Assembly: GCA_905200545.1 (NCBI GenBank)
Contig: CAJKKQ010000021.1
Span: 1 to 48,741 of the forward strand
DNA from: an uncultured Oscillibacter sp.
Lineage (GTDB): Bacteria > Bacillota > Clostridia > Oscillospirales > Oscillospiraceae
DNA: 48,741 nt
Direction of reading: 5' to 3'
The notes under the pieces are model-generated. The model ran no database searches and was not told the DNA's origin. It was given only the letters and a program-made list of their open reading frames with translations. Position numbers and translations under genes: made by a program. The first letter of the stretch is position 1. Every line of letters begins with the position of its first letter. Below, piece after piece: positions 15,354 through 21,814 of this stretch.

Positions 15354-16853
15354 TCACCCCAGCGTCTGTTTCATCTGTGGCTCGTCCGGTTTGGGCGTAT
15401 CCTTTTGGCGCTGCCGGGTTGCTGCGCCGACGGCTCCGGCGGCAAGACCAATGACAGCGCCCAGATTCTGCGCGGCCTCACGGGCCTCCATCTGCCGGCG
15501 GCGCTCCTCCGGGTCATCGCTGGAGTCCTCCAGCAGACTCATCCCCGCAGCCACAGATGCCGCACCAATTCCCACAGCACCAGGATGATGGTAGGGATGT
15601 ACATCTTCCATCTGATAGAGTTGGTGGACTCTCGCAGCGTATCCTCTGCCCTGGAAAGACGCGAGGAGCATGTTTCGCTGATCTTCCCAGCCTGTGACTG
15701 GAATTCCTTCAGCAGCTTCTCGCTCTCCCGCTGGCTGGCGGCGCGGGTCTCCTGCATTTCTTCCTGCATCCACCGCAGGTTCTCTCTGCTGGTCTCCAGC
15801 AGTTCCTGCACCGTCTTCTGGATCTGCTGCACCGCTTCGGTGTGTGCTGCCGTGAGATTGCCGGCTTGTCCTGCCAGCAGTGTGTTCATCTCCTGCGTTG
15901 TGGGGAGACGCTCCAGCGTCTCCTGGGCCGTGAGAATGGAGTTCCCCGTCAGCTCCATGGCCTGGGTCAAACCCATCCAGTTGGCCTCCGTCAGTGTAAC
16001 GGCTTTTTGTATATTGGATGCCTTGTTCAAATTCGCCTGGAGCGCGCTTTGCTGCATGGCCAGCAGCTCGTCCATGGGCGAAGCGTGTTTCTCGAATGCG
16101 GAACTCATCTTCCATCGCTCCTTTCAGATATTTCGTGTCGTGGAGTTTGTAATCCCGGCAGCGGTAGCCGTCGGGGGTGGTGTAGGTGATGCTCTTGCGG
16201 TTTGCTGTCCAGAGAACCGTGTAGCCCTCGCTCTCCATCAGCTCCAGGAACTGCTCCCGGGAGACGGCGTACTTCATGGTTTCGTTGATCTGCATGGCAA
16301 GCCGCACCTTCCAGCTCTGCCCTCTGGCAGCGGTTCGGTACTCCGCCTGGGTGGGGCGGGAGACCGTCTGCTGACGCTTTGGCTGGCAGACGGACAGACC
16401 GTGACGCATGCAGAGCGTGTCCGAGACTTGGCGGAGCTGCGTCAGGTCCGCCTTTTCAAAGTGGAGCTTCCTGCCAGTCTGGAAGCTGACGGAGTTGACG
16501 ATGAAGTGGGAGTGGATGTGCTCGCGGTCCGTGTGGGTGGCCACGATGACCTCGTAGTCCTTCCACTGCTGTGCCAGCTCCAGTGCAATCTGATGCGCCA
16601 ACTCCGGCGTGACGGGTTCCTCCGGATGGAAGGACTGGACGAAGTGATAGTACATGCGGCCGTTATCTTTTCCGTATTGCAGCTTGGTGCTGATGAACTC
16701 GGTGCAGCAGGAGTCTGCCTGGCAGTTCACGCCGGTCACCAGATGGCGGTCCTGATCGGCGGTCTTTTCCTCTTTCATCACATATTGGAGCACCGCGCTC
16801 ATGCCGCCGCGGGTCTGACCACGGGGACGGTTGACAGCTGTGACGATGGCCAT
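15354..16853 (-). CDS. MOBP-type relaxase (MobA/VirD2-like)
   Basis: 499-residue frame. The first ~250 residues form the relaxase: the histidine triad HTDREHIHSHF (107-117) binds the metal, and a candidate nicking Tyr lies in VLQYVMK (Tyr24). It nicks oriT and leads the strand in transfer. From about residue 255 to 430 the translation is Gly/Asp/His/Arg-rich and looks like the shadow of the nested gene at 15539-16108, which has the better codon pattern. The last 60 residues look natural again (Glu/Arg-rich, then a Gly-Ala zipper). These could belong to the relaxase or to a separate 62-residue gene starting at 15542 with an ATGA overlap. Confidence 0.88.
   Translation of the reverse strand: MAIVTAVNRPRGQTRGGMSAVLQYVMKEEKTADQDRHLVTGVNCQADSCCTEFISTKLQYGKDNGRMYYHFVQSFHPEEPVTPELAHQIALELAQQWKDYEVIVATHTDREHIHSHFIVNSVSFQTGRKLHFEKADLTQLRQVSDTLCMRHGLSVCQPKRQQTVSRPTQAEYRTAARGQSWKVRLAMQINETMKYAVSREQFLELMESEGYTVLWTANRKSITYTTPDGYRCRDYKLHDTKYLKGAMEDEFRIRETRFAHGRAAGHAAKRAPGEFEQGIQYTKSRYTDGGQLDGFDPGHGADGELHSHGPGDAGASPHNAGDEHTAGRTSRQSHGSTHRSGAADPEDGAGTAGDQQREPAVDAGRNAGDPRRQPAGEREAAEGIPVTGWEDQRNMLLASFQGRGYAARVHQLYQMEDVHPYHHPGAVGIGAASVAAGMSLLEDSSDDPEERRRQMEAREAAQNLGAVIGLAAGAVGAATRQRQKDTPKPDEPQMKQTLG
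15539..16108 (-). CDS. Nested MobB-like coiled-coil membrane protein
   Basis: 189 residues encoded entirely inside the relaxase gene in another frame of the same strand. It has its own AAAGGAG box 9 nt before the ATG. The translation has natural composition: a long amphipathic Gln/Glu/Leu-rich coiled coil (about 60-160) and a C-terminal membrane helix (MYIPTIILVLWELVRHLWL). GC3 is high in this frame. ColE1 and RSF1010 carry mobB-type genes nested in mobA in the same manner, and RSF1010 MobB is membrane-associated. Homology is not claimed; the similarity is in arrangement and architecture. Confidence 0.72.
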   Translation of the reverse strand: MSSAFEKHASPMDELLAMQQSALQANLNKASNIQKAVTLTEANWMGLTQAMELTGNSILTAQETLERLPTTQEMNTLLAGQAGNLTAAHTEAVQQIQKTVQELLETSRENLRWMQEEMQETRAASQRESEKLLKEFQSQAGKISETCSSRLSRAEDTLRESTNSIRWKMYIPTIILVLWELVRHLWLRG

Positions 16854-16856
16854 GTG

Positions 16857-17183
16857 TCACACCATCCTCTCCAGCAGCGTCTTGAGAGATCGCTGGATGT
16901 CAGCGTAGAGGGCACAGGCCTCCTGGACATTCACGGCGGTGATTCGTCCCATGTTGGCCAGGGTGGTGAGCTGGTTGAGGTTGTTGCCCTGGGCCTTCAG
17001 GGCTTTTGTGAACTCCGTCAGCGCCTCGATCCGGATGATCTCCTTGCCGACAGCGCAGTCGGTCAGGTATTTGGTAAGGCTTACACCGCACGCTTCCGCC
17101 TTGCGGTGGATGCGCTGAGAGTCCGCCTCGGTCACATAAAACGTCAGAGGAACGGATTTCGTTCGGTTGGGTTTCTTGCTCAC
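16857..17183 (-). CDS. Relaxosome accessory protein MobC
   Basis: 108 residues, MobC family. A basic N-terminus (MSKKPNRTKSVPLTFYVTE) leads into a ribbon-helix-helix-like DNA-binding part, and the helical C-terminus contains the family pattern KALKAQGNNLNQLTTLAN. It opens the oriT DNA for the relaxase. It ends 3 nt before the relaxase start, consistent with translational coupling, and its upstream region holds the candidate oriT. Confidence 0.9.
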   Translation of the reverse strand: MSKKPNRTKSVPLTFYVTEADSQRIHRKAEACGVSLTKYLTDCAVGKEIIRIEALTEFTKALKAQGNNLNQLTTLANMGRITAVNVQEACALYADIQRSLKTLLERMV

Positions 17184-17536
17184 AAGGTTACCTCCTGTCT
17201 CAAATCTTTTCGTCTCCCTCGGAGAGCTGGGAAATTTTCAAAGGGGGACTGGTCCACCTTTGAAGTTGCGCCGCCGGAGGCGGTTTTCTGCACTTTCTCA
17301 GAAGTGCGCGCAACTTGGAGTGGGTGCAGGGCTTCTGCCCGCAAAGAGATGCCGAAGGCTGTGTGCGGCCGCCTGTGGGCGGGCGTGAACAGCCAAAGGC
17401 GATGCTTGCTCTCCGCCGAATCTCCTGCTGTCACGCAACAGACGGCGGAGACCCGCATCCCCGTCGCTTTCCTCGTTTCCCGGCGGTTTGAGGGCCAACG
17501 GCGGCCTTTCCACTGGGGACAGGGGACGGAGCCCCA
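17184..17536. other. Gene-free stretch upstream of mobC
   Basis: 353 nt of GC-rich sequence without a convincing gene. It contains the oriT candidate (17263-17316) and, further right, only short shadow frames. The repA-like gene ends at its right border. Confidence 0.6.
17263..17316. other. Candidate origin of transfer (oriT)
   Basis: Nested inverted repeats about 80 bp upstream of mobC. The outer arms are AAGTTGCGC (17263-17271) and GCGCAACTT (17308-17316). Inside are CCGCC-GGA-GGCGG (17271-17283) and GCACTT/AAGTGC (17290-17295, 17302-17307). The stretch AAGTGCGC after the last hairpin resembles the nick core of RSF1010/R1162-type origins (TAAGTGCGCCCT). Position and structure support oriT; the nick site is inference. 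Confidence 0.55.
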
Positions 17537-18604
17537 TCAGGCGGGAGAGCCCGGTAAAGAGGCTGCGGCGGCCCCCACAGGGTCGATGGTGACGCTCTTT
17601 GCGGCAGCGGGATCATCGACACCATCGGCCCTCCGCAGGCAAATGAGCCGCTCTCCGTTGCTCTTGCGAAAGGACACGGAAATACCGCTGCGCCTTAGGG
17701 CGTCAACGCTTTTGCGGATTTGGTGAGAGAAGCTGTTGGGCGTCAGCCCCTCCGCACCGGCAGGGTCGATCTTTTTCAGCAGCACCTTGGCAGGTGCGCA
17801 GATCTCCGCCTGCTCCCGCAGCAGCGCGGAGAGAAGCACCAGGATGCGTCCGTGCGATCCGTCGGCCTGTTCACACTCGTCCGCCAGCAGATTCCAGATG
17901 TGGGTGTCGCCGCTGAACTCCAGAGACAGTTCCCGGTAGGCGATGTCTCTGCCCGTGCAGTAGAGGGTAGCGGTGTTCTCCCGCCGCTTGCTCTTGCGGA
18001 GCACGAAGTTAGAGTCCGTGGCACCGCTGAGGCCCGTGGTGCCGGAGATCATATTCATGGGATCGTCGTCACCCAGCTTGCGCAGGTGATGGATCAGCAG
18101 CACGGCAATGCGGTGCCGGTCTGCCAGTGCTTTGAGTACACCGATGTCCCGATAGTCGTTGGCGTAGGGATTGGCATCGTTGCTCATGGTCCGGATGCGC
18201 TGCAGCGTATCGATGACTATGAGCCCTGTGGCCGGGTGCTCTTTGAGGAACTGCTCGATCTGTTCCACCAGTCCGCTGTGGAGCTGTTCTGCCATGACGG
18301 CGAAGTGCAGCGTGGGCGGCGCGTCCTCAGTGAGATCGAAGAGCCGGCTCTGGATGCGCTGGAAGCTGTCCTCCAGACAGAGGTAGAGGACTTCGCACGA
18401 GTGCGTGGGAAAGTTCCAGAGGGGCTCACCCTGGGCTACCCGGAGACACAGCCACAGCGCCAGCCAGGACTTTCCAATCTTCGGCGCACCGGCCAGCAGA
18501 TGCAGTCCCTGGGGAAGCAGATCGTCTACAAGGAAAGAGATCGGTTCGTAGGCAATGGCTTGCAGAGTATCGGCGTCTATGGTGTTAAGTTTTTTCATTG
18601 ACAT
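17537..18604 (-). CDS. RepA-like AAA ATPase/helicase of the element
   Basis: 355 residues. The RecA-like core has Walker A GAPKIGKS (39-46), Walker B LIVIDTLQ (Asp132) and a sensor-like LLIHHLRK. It resembles the RSF1010 RepA hexameric helicase family found in mobilizable elements. The C-terminal part (about 230-330) looks like a winged helix. The start at 18604 (MSMKKL) was chosen for its AGGAGG 5 nt upstream; the frame is open further upstream but that part is poorly protein-like. It probably supports rolling or theta replication of the excised element. A possible antisense RNA covers its leader. Confidence 0.82.
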   Translation of the reverse strand: MSMKKLNTIDADTLQAIAYEPISFLVDDLLPQGLHLLAGAPKIGKSWLALWLCLRVAQGEPLWNFPTHSCEVLYLCLEDSFQRIQSRLFDLTEDAPPTLHFAVMAEQLHSGLVEQIEQFLKEHPATGLIVIDTLQRIRTMSNDANPYANDYRDIGVLKALADRHRIAVLLIHHLRKLGDDDPMNMISGTTGLSGATDSNFVLRKSKRRENTATLYCTGRDIAYRELSLEFSGDTHIWNLLADECEQADGSHGRILVLLSALLREQAEICAPAKVLLKKIDPAGAEGLTPNSFSHQIRKSVDALRRSGISVSFRKSNGERLICLRRADGVDDPAAAKSVTIDPVGAAAASLPGSPA

Positions 18605-18646
18605 GAGAACCTCCTGATGGTTTTTGAAATGCAGAAGAAGAACATC
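18605..18646 (-). promoter_or_regulatory. repA leader
   Basis: Immediate leader of the repA-like gene, ending in AGGAGG. A second strong AAGGAGG lies further upstream (about 18770-18780, minus strand) before a 60-codon GTG-start frame that overlaps the repA start. This could be a leader peptide used for translational coupling, but its composition is not convincing. Confidence 0.35.
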
Positions 18647-18752
18647 TTGCGTTTCGGCAGGCTCTCTGTTAGACTGAACACAGATGGGAGCTGTGTTTTT
18701 CGAAACGCGGCGTGCCGCCAGACTGTTGCAGCAGTTTGGCGGTTTTCCTTTT
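18647..18752 (+). ncRNA. Candidate counter-transcribed RNA against the repA leader
   Basis: On the plus strand, opposite the repA leader, TTGCGT (18647-18652) and TAGACT (18670-18675) have a 17-bp spacer. About 40 nt later comes a hairpin of 11 bp with one G-U pair (18715-18725 with 18732-18742), followed by TTTTCCTTTT. No plus-strand gene is near. The predicted transcript (about 18682-18750, ~70 nt) would be fully complementary to repA leader mRNA, as in plasmid copy-number RNAs. Confidence 0.45.
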
Positions 18753-18926
18753 GCTGCGATGGATGATCGATCTTCACCTCCTTGTGATTCGAGTTCCACA
18801 CACCGGTGCGCTCTACGCTCCATCAGTACGCTCGTTCATTGTCACATGGCCAGCAAAGTCCTGGCGATACTGACCTTGGAGAATTTGCTCTCCGGTGGTG
18901 GGGATGCAGTTGTCAAGGTACAGAGA

Positions 18927-18955
18927 TTGCGTACTCAATCAGAGTGTGATATACT
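18927..18955 (+). promoter_or_regulatory. Promoter of the DUF6076-like gene
   Basis: TTGCGT (18927-18932) and TATACT (18950-18955) with a 17-bp spacer, leaving a leader of about 120 nt. Confidence 0.55.
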
Positions 18956-19085
18956 GATCGGGTACAAGAACAGTATAACAGATACGCAAATCGTTGCAAG
19001 GATTGGGAACACAGTTTTACGCCTATAAGAGCAAGTTGGGTAAAGGATTCAAACTCTATCGGGTACAGAGGAGGCGCGGCAGACT

Positions 19086-20180
19086 ATGTATTACATGAAT
19101 CAGGATGCGGTGGATTACTTTCGGGTGGATTTCACGCCGACCGAGAGCATCATAGGTGGGAAGCACTACCCCCTGGGGACCTTTGCCGCAGAGATGATGG
19201 AGTGCGGTTGGGATGGGATCGCGGAGATCCGTCAGCCGATGGAGCGGTTTCAGAAGGAGTTCCAGATATTCCTGGCAGCCAGAGATGTGTCCAGCGCGTC
19301 CACGGCGTTCCATGCCATGCGGGAGCTGTGGCAGGTGTTGGGGAAGCTGCCGGTCTACAACAAGCTGATGGTGGAGGGCCACCGGCTGCCCGGCCTGATC
19401 CCCTATCTGCGCGGGCACCAGGATCTGCTGGACGAGATGCTGACACCGGGGACACCCCGCAACGAGGGGTACACCCGGTGGATGGGGAAGTTGGAACGGC
19501 TGGAGGACGAGCTGCAGTCCTTTGTCAGAAACACGCAGTGGATGTTGGACGAATTCTTTCAGGAACTTCCGACCAGAAAGCGGCAGGACTATATCCGAGC
19601 CTACGCCCAATACCGTGATGTGATCGAAGATGCCATGCAGGAAAAGGAGGACATGGAGGACGAGGGAGAGGAGTGGGAGGATCGAACAGTGGATCTGGAC
19701 ACGATCTCCTTTACGTTTCCTGTGAACATCTCGCTGGTTCCCGTTATGGACCCGAAGTCCCGCCGGCCTACGCTGGCGGAGCAGATGACCTTTGAGAGCC
19801 TCCCGGGCTTTTTGTACATGGACCTGTACAAGGGAATGGCCGCCGGAAATCTGCCCCGGCGCTGCGCCCACTGCCGCCGATGGTTTCTGGCGATGGGAGG
19901 ATATGATACCCGCTACTGCAACCGAGTGGTGCCTGGCACCAACGGAAAGACCTGCCGGAAGGTGGGCGCTCATGAGCGGGAGAAGGAGAAGCAGAAGACG
20001 GAGACAGCTGTCCGGGAATACAATCGAACCTACAACCGCCTGAAGGCGCGGAAGCGGCGGGGGCGGATCACCGTGGATGAATGGAACCGGCAGGTGGCGC
20101 AGGCCCAGGAACTGAAGGACGCTTTTACGGCCCGGCAGATGACCAAGGAAGAGTATGTGAAGAAACTCAATGAGCTGTGA
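19086..20180 (+). CDS. DUF6076-like protein with Cys-rich zinc-finger-like motif
   Basis: 364 residues of unknown function; I recognise it as the DUF6076 type found in Firmicute mobile elements. It has a helical N-terminal two thirds, an acidic patch (EKEDMEDEGEEWED, about 185-200), then a compact Cys cluster C-x2-C...YC...C (CAHCRRWFLAMGG, TRYCNR, KTCRKVG, about 258-295), like the CGNR zinc-finger layout. A strongly basic coiled C-terminus follows. The Cys motif suggests nucleic-acid binding. It stands alone between its own promoter and a long terminator hairpin. Confidence 0.7.
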   Translation: MYYMNQDAVDYFRVDFTPTESIIGGKHYPLGTFAAEMMECGWDGIAEIRQPMERFQKEFQIFLAARDVSSASTAFHAMRELWQVLGKLPVYNKLMVEGHRLPGLIPYLRGHQDLLDEMLTPGTPRNEGYTRWMGKLERLEDELQSFVRNTQWMLDEFFQELPTRKRQDYIRAYAQYRDVIEDAMQEKEDMEDEGEEWEDRTVDLDTISFTFPVNISLVPVMDPKSRRPTLAEQMTFESLPGFLYMDLYKGMAAGNLPRRCAHCRRWFLAMGGYDTRYCNRVVPGTNGKTCRKVGAHEREKEKQKTETAVREYNRTYNRLKARKRRGRITVDEWNRQVAQAQELKDAFTARQMTKEEYVKKLNEL

Positions 20181-20181
20181 G

Positions 20182-20223
20182 AACACAGGAAGCCTGTCCC
20201 GAGAGGGATAGGCTTCCTGTGTT
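20182..20223. terminator. Long hairpin between convergent genes
   Basis: 19-bp stem with one G-U pair (20182-20200 with 20205-20223), loop GAGA. The T tract is weak on both sides. It separates the DUF6076-like gene from the convergent DUF6809-like gene. Confidence 0.7.
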
Positions 20224-20236
20224 GTGTCCGCAATTT

Positions 20237-20539
20237 TTACGAAACGGAACAGGCATCTGTCTCAGCTTCTTCGGCTGATGACAGATGCCTGTTTTCCTCG
20301 TAACGATTCAGTTCGTTAGCCAGTTCCCTCGCCAGACGGAATCCGCAGAGGAAACTATCTAGGGACCGCTCTTCGATGATATGGTTCTGGGTATCGATGA
20401 TCTGTAGCACCAGTTTTCTCTCTGGTTTTTCCAGCCGTTCAATCAGCTGGTGGTGGCAGGTCTCGACTTCCTGCTCGTACTCCGCCAAGGGTAGAGGAGT
20501 GTAGAATCGGTCATAGAGTGATTTCAGAGTTTCGTTCAT
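20237..20539 (-). CDS. DUF6809-like small helical protein
   Basis: 100 residues starting MNETLKSLYDRFYTPLP, with AAGGAGG 9 nt upstream of the ATG at 20539. It is mostly helical, with KPERKLVLQIIDTQNHI and DSFLCGFRLARELANELN patterns that I associate with DUF6809, a family common in Clostridia mobile elements and prophages. The function is unknown. It has no neighbours on its strand. Confidence 0.65.
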   Translation of the reverse strand: MNETLKSLYDRFYTPLPLAEYEQEVETCHHQLIERLEKPERKLVLQIIDTQNHIIEERSLDSFLCGFRLARELANELNRYEENRHLSSAEEAETDACSVS

Positions 20540-20863
20540 GTGCCTCGCCTCCTTGTAGCAAGACACCATAGCACAGATTATAGGAAATAGCTACTGCTTT
20601 TCACTTGCCTTGCTCGAAGATATTATATGCTCTTTAATTAATAGAATATCGACTTCTGCCCTGCAGTGGAATGGAATGTATTTGGTTTGTGAGTATCATG
20701 AGCAACGATGTGTTTGCTATGGCATCTGCGTCAAGAAGCAGGATTTTCTGAGCCTGTGGTAAGATTACCTTTTATTCCTGTATTTTCTGTGTTATGATAA
20801 CAATCGCAAACCGATGGACATTTCACATGTGATTGTGGCTGGGAAGTGGCAAAGGAGGCATCC
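20540..20863. other. AT-rich stretch before the MntA-HepT pair
   Basis: 324 nt, clearly lower in GC than the rest of the element. No gene is seen. A weak promoter for the downstream pair is possible: TTTATT (20771-20776) and TATGAT (20793-20798), spacer 16. Confidence 0.4.
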
Positions 20864-21148
20864 ATGGAACAGATCTATCACCAGCTTGGTGCGCTGGCTC
20901 GCCAGTATGGAGCCCGGAAACTGATCCTTTTTGGCTCACGGGCCAGGGGGGATTTCCGTGAGCGTAGCGATATTGACCTGGCGGTGTATGGAATGCCCCC
21001 GGAAAATCGGACTTCCTTCTGGCTGGATGCGGAAGACCTCTCGACACTCCTGACACTGGATATTGTTCATGTGACCCCTGATATGGACTCTGAATTTGTG
21101 TCTAACATCGAAAAGGATGGTGTGATTCTTTATGCTGCAGAAAGTTGA
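20864..21148 (+). CDS. mntA: MntA-type minimal nucleotidyltransferase antitoxin
   Basis: 94 residues, Pol-beta fold. GSRARG (24-29) is followed by the catalytic Asp pair in SDIDLAVYG (Asp36, Asp38), with a third Asp at about 66 (LTLDIVHV). In type VII systems this enzyme neutralises HepT by AMP addition to its Tyr. The start at 20864 follows AAAGGAGG. It overlaps the hepT start by 17 nt, so the two are translated together. Confidence 0.9.
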   Translation: MEQIYHQLGALARQYGARKLILFGSRARGDFRERSDIDLAVYGMPPENRTSFWLDAEDLSTLLTLDIVHVTPDMDSEFVSNIEKDGVILYAAES

Positions 21149-21524
21149 AAATTACCGCAAGGCTGTGGAACGGCTCAGGGAGGCGCTGTCTGATTTTGCT
21201 CAAAATCCGGAATCCACTGTCATTCGTGACGGAGTCATCCAGCGCTTTGAGTTCACATTTGAGCTGGCCTGGAAGTCCTTACGTGAATACCTGGAAGACC
21301 AGGGGGCCGATATGAGCGGGATTGTGTTCTCCAAACAGGTATTCAAGGCCGCCTACGCCGCGCAGATCATCAGTGACCAACAGGTCTGGCTGGATATGCT
21401 GGCTTCCCGGAATATTACCTCTCACGTGTACGATGACGCGCAAGCTGCCCAGGTCGTTGCCGATATCAGCAATCGCTATATTGGCCCCCTTACCGTCCTG
21501 GCTGAACGCTACATGCAAGCATGA
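21132..21524 (+). CDS. hepT: HepT-type HEPN ribonuclease toxin (HI0074 family)
   Basis: 130 residues, all helical. It carries the complete R-x4-H-x-Y motif: Arg93-NITS-His98-Val-Tyr100. Arg and His form the RNase site, and the Tyr is the residue modified by MntA in characterised pairs. The N-terminal part (RFEFTFELAWKSLREYLEDQG) is typical of the HI0074 family. The toxin-antitoxin pair is the last unit before attR, where it could stabilise the element. Confidence 0.9.
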   Translation: MLQKVENYRKAVERLREALSDFAQNPESTVIRDGVIQRFEFTFELAWKSLREYLEDQGADMSGIVFSKQVFKAAYAAQIISDQQVWLDMLASRNITSHVYDDAQAAQVVADISNRYIGPLTVLAERYMQA

Positions 21525-21586
21525 AACAGCGCCGGGTTCTCAACCGCTCTTCACCTGACGCAGACTACTATTTGACTACTATCGAA

Positions 21587-21632
21587 GAAATCCCCGGAGG
21601 CATTGCACCGCAACGCCTCCGGGGATTTCTTG
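21587..21632 (+). terminator. Terminator of mntA-hepT
   Basis: 15-bp perfect stem (21587-21601 with 21615-21629), extended inward with one mismatch, and a short T-rich end. It lies next to a GACTACTATTTGACTACTAT motif (21563-21582), also found in shorter form at 5594. Confidence 0.7.
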
Positions 21633-21704
21633 TAATTCTCTGCAAATCTGTCCAAACCCTACAAAACCACTGGGCCGCAGCGCTTTCCCATTTGACCGCC
21701 TGAT

Positions 21705-21752
21705 GACTCCGACTGTGTAGGCCACTGGTTCGAATCCAGCCGGGCGTACCAA
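21705..21752 (+). repeat. Right attachment repeat (attR), orphan tRNA 3' part
   Basis: Second copy of the 48-bp repeat, with one mismatch that would break a pair of the anticodon stem (G at 21715). It is followed at once by a terminator hairpin (21758-21785) that looks like the original terminator of the host tRNA gene. Confidence 0.88.
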
Positions 21753-21757
21753 TGTGT

Positions 21758-21785
21758 AAAGACGCACTATTCGGGTGCGTCTTTT
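21758..21785 (+). terminator. Probable original tRNA-Arg terminator
   Basis: 10-bp stem (21758-21767 with 21775-21784), 7-nt loop, T-rich end, directly behind the orphan tRNA 3' part. Confidence 0.75.
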
Positions 21786-21814
21786 CCGTTTTCCTGATGT
21801 TTTGGAGGCGTGTG

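Larger units (their letters stand above)
5675..21752 (+). mobile_element. Composite integrative mobilizable element in tRNA-Arg
   Basis: About 16.1 kb bounded by the 48-bp tRNA repeats. It contains two tyrosine integrases, a MOBP-type relaxase, MobC, a candidate oriT, a RepA-like ATPase, an IS5-family insertion, a sugar-acid cassette, Fic and an MntA-HepT pair. It has no type IV secretion genes, so it would need a helper to transfer. Integrases normally sit beside an att end; here they lie about 7 kb from attL and 8 kb from attR. An integrase remnant near attL (6467-6625) indicates that the left arm was rebuilt. Confidence 0.85.

Noticed and set aside
15351..17726. 791-residue plus-strand frame across the mob genes
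   Set aside because: Antisense of relaxase, nested gene and mobC, which all have family motifs and ribosome sites.
18595..18801. 68-residue minus-strand frame in the repA leader
   Set aside because: A strong ribosome site precedes part of it, but the composition is poor and it may only be leader sequence; mentioned under the leader and not called a gene.
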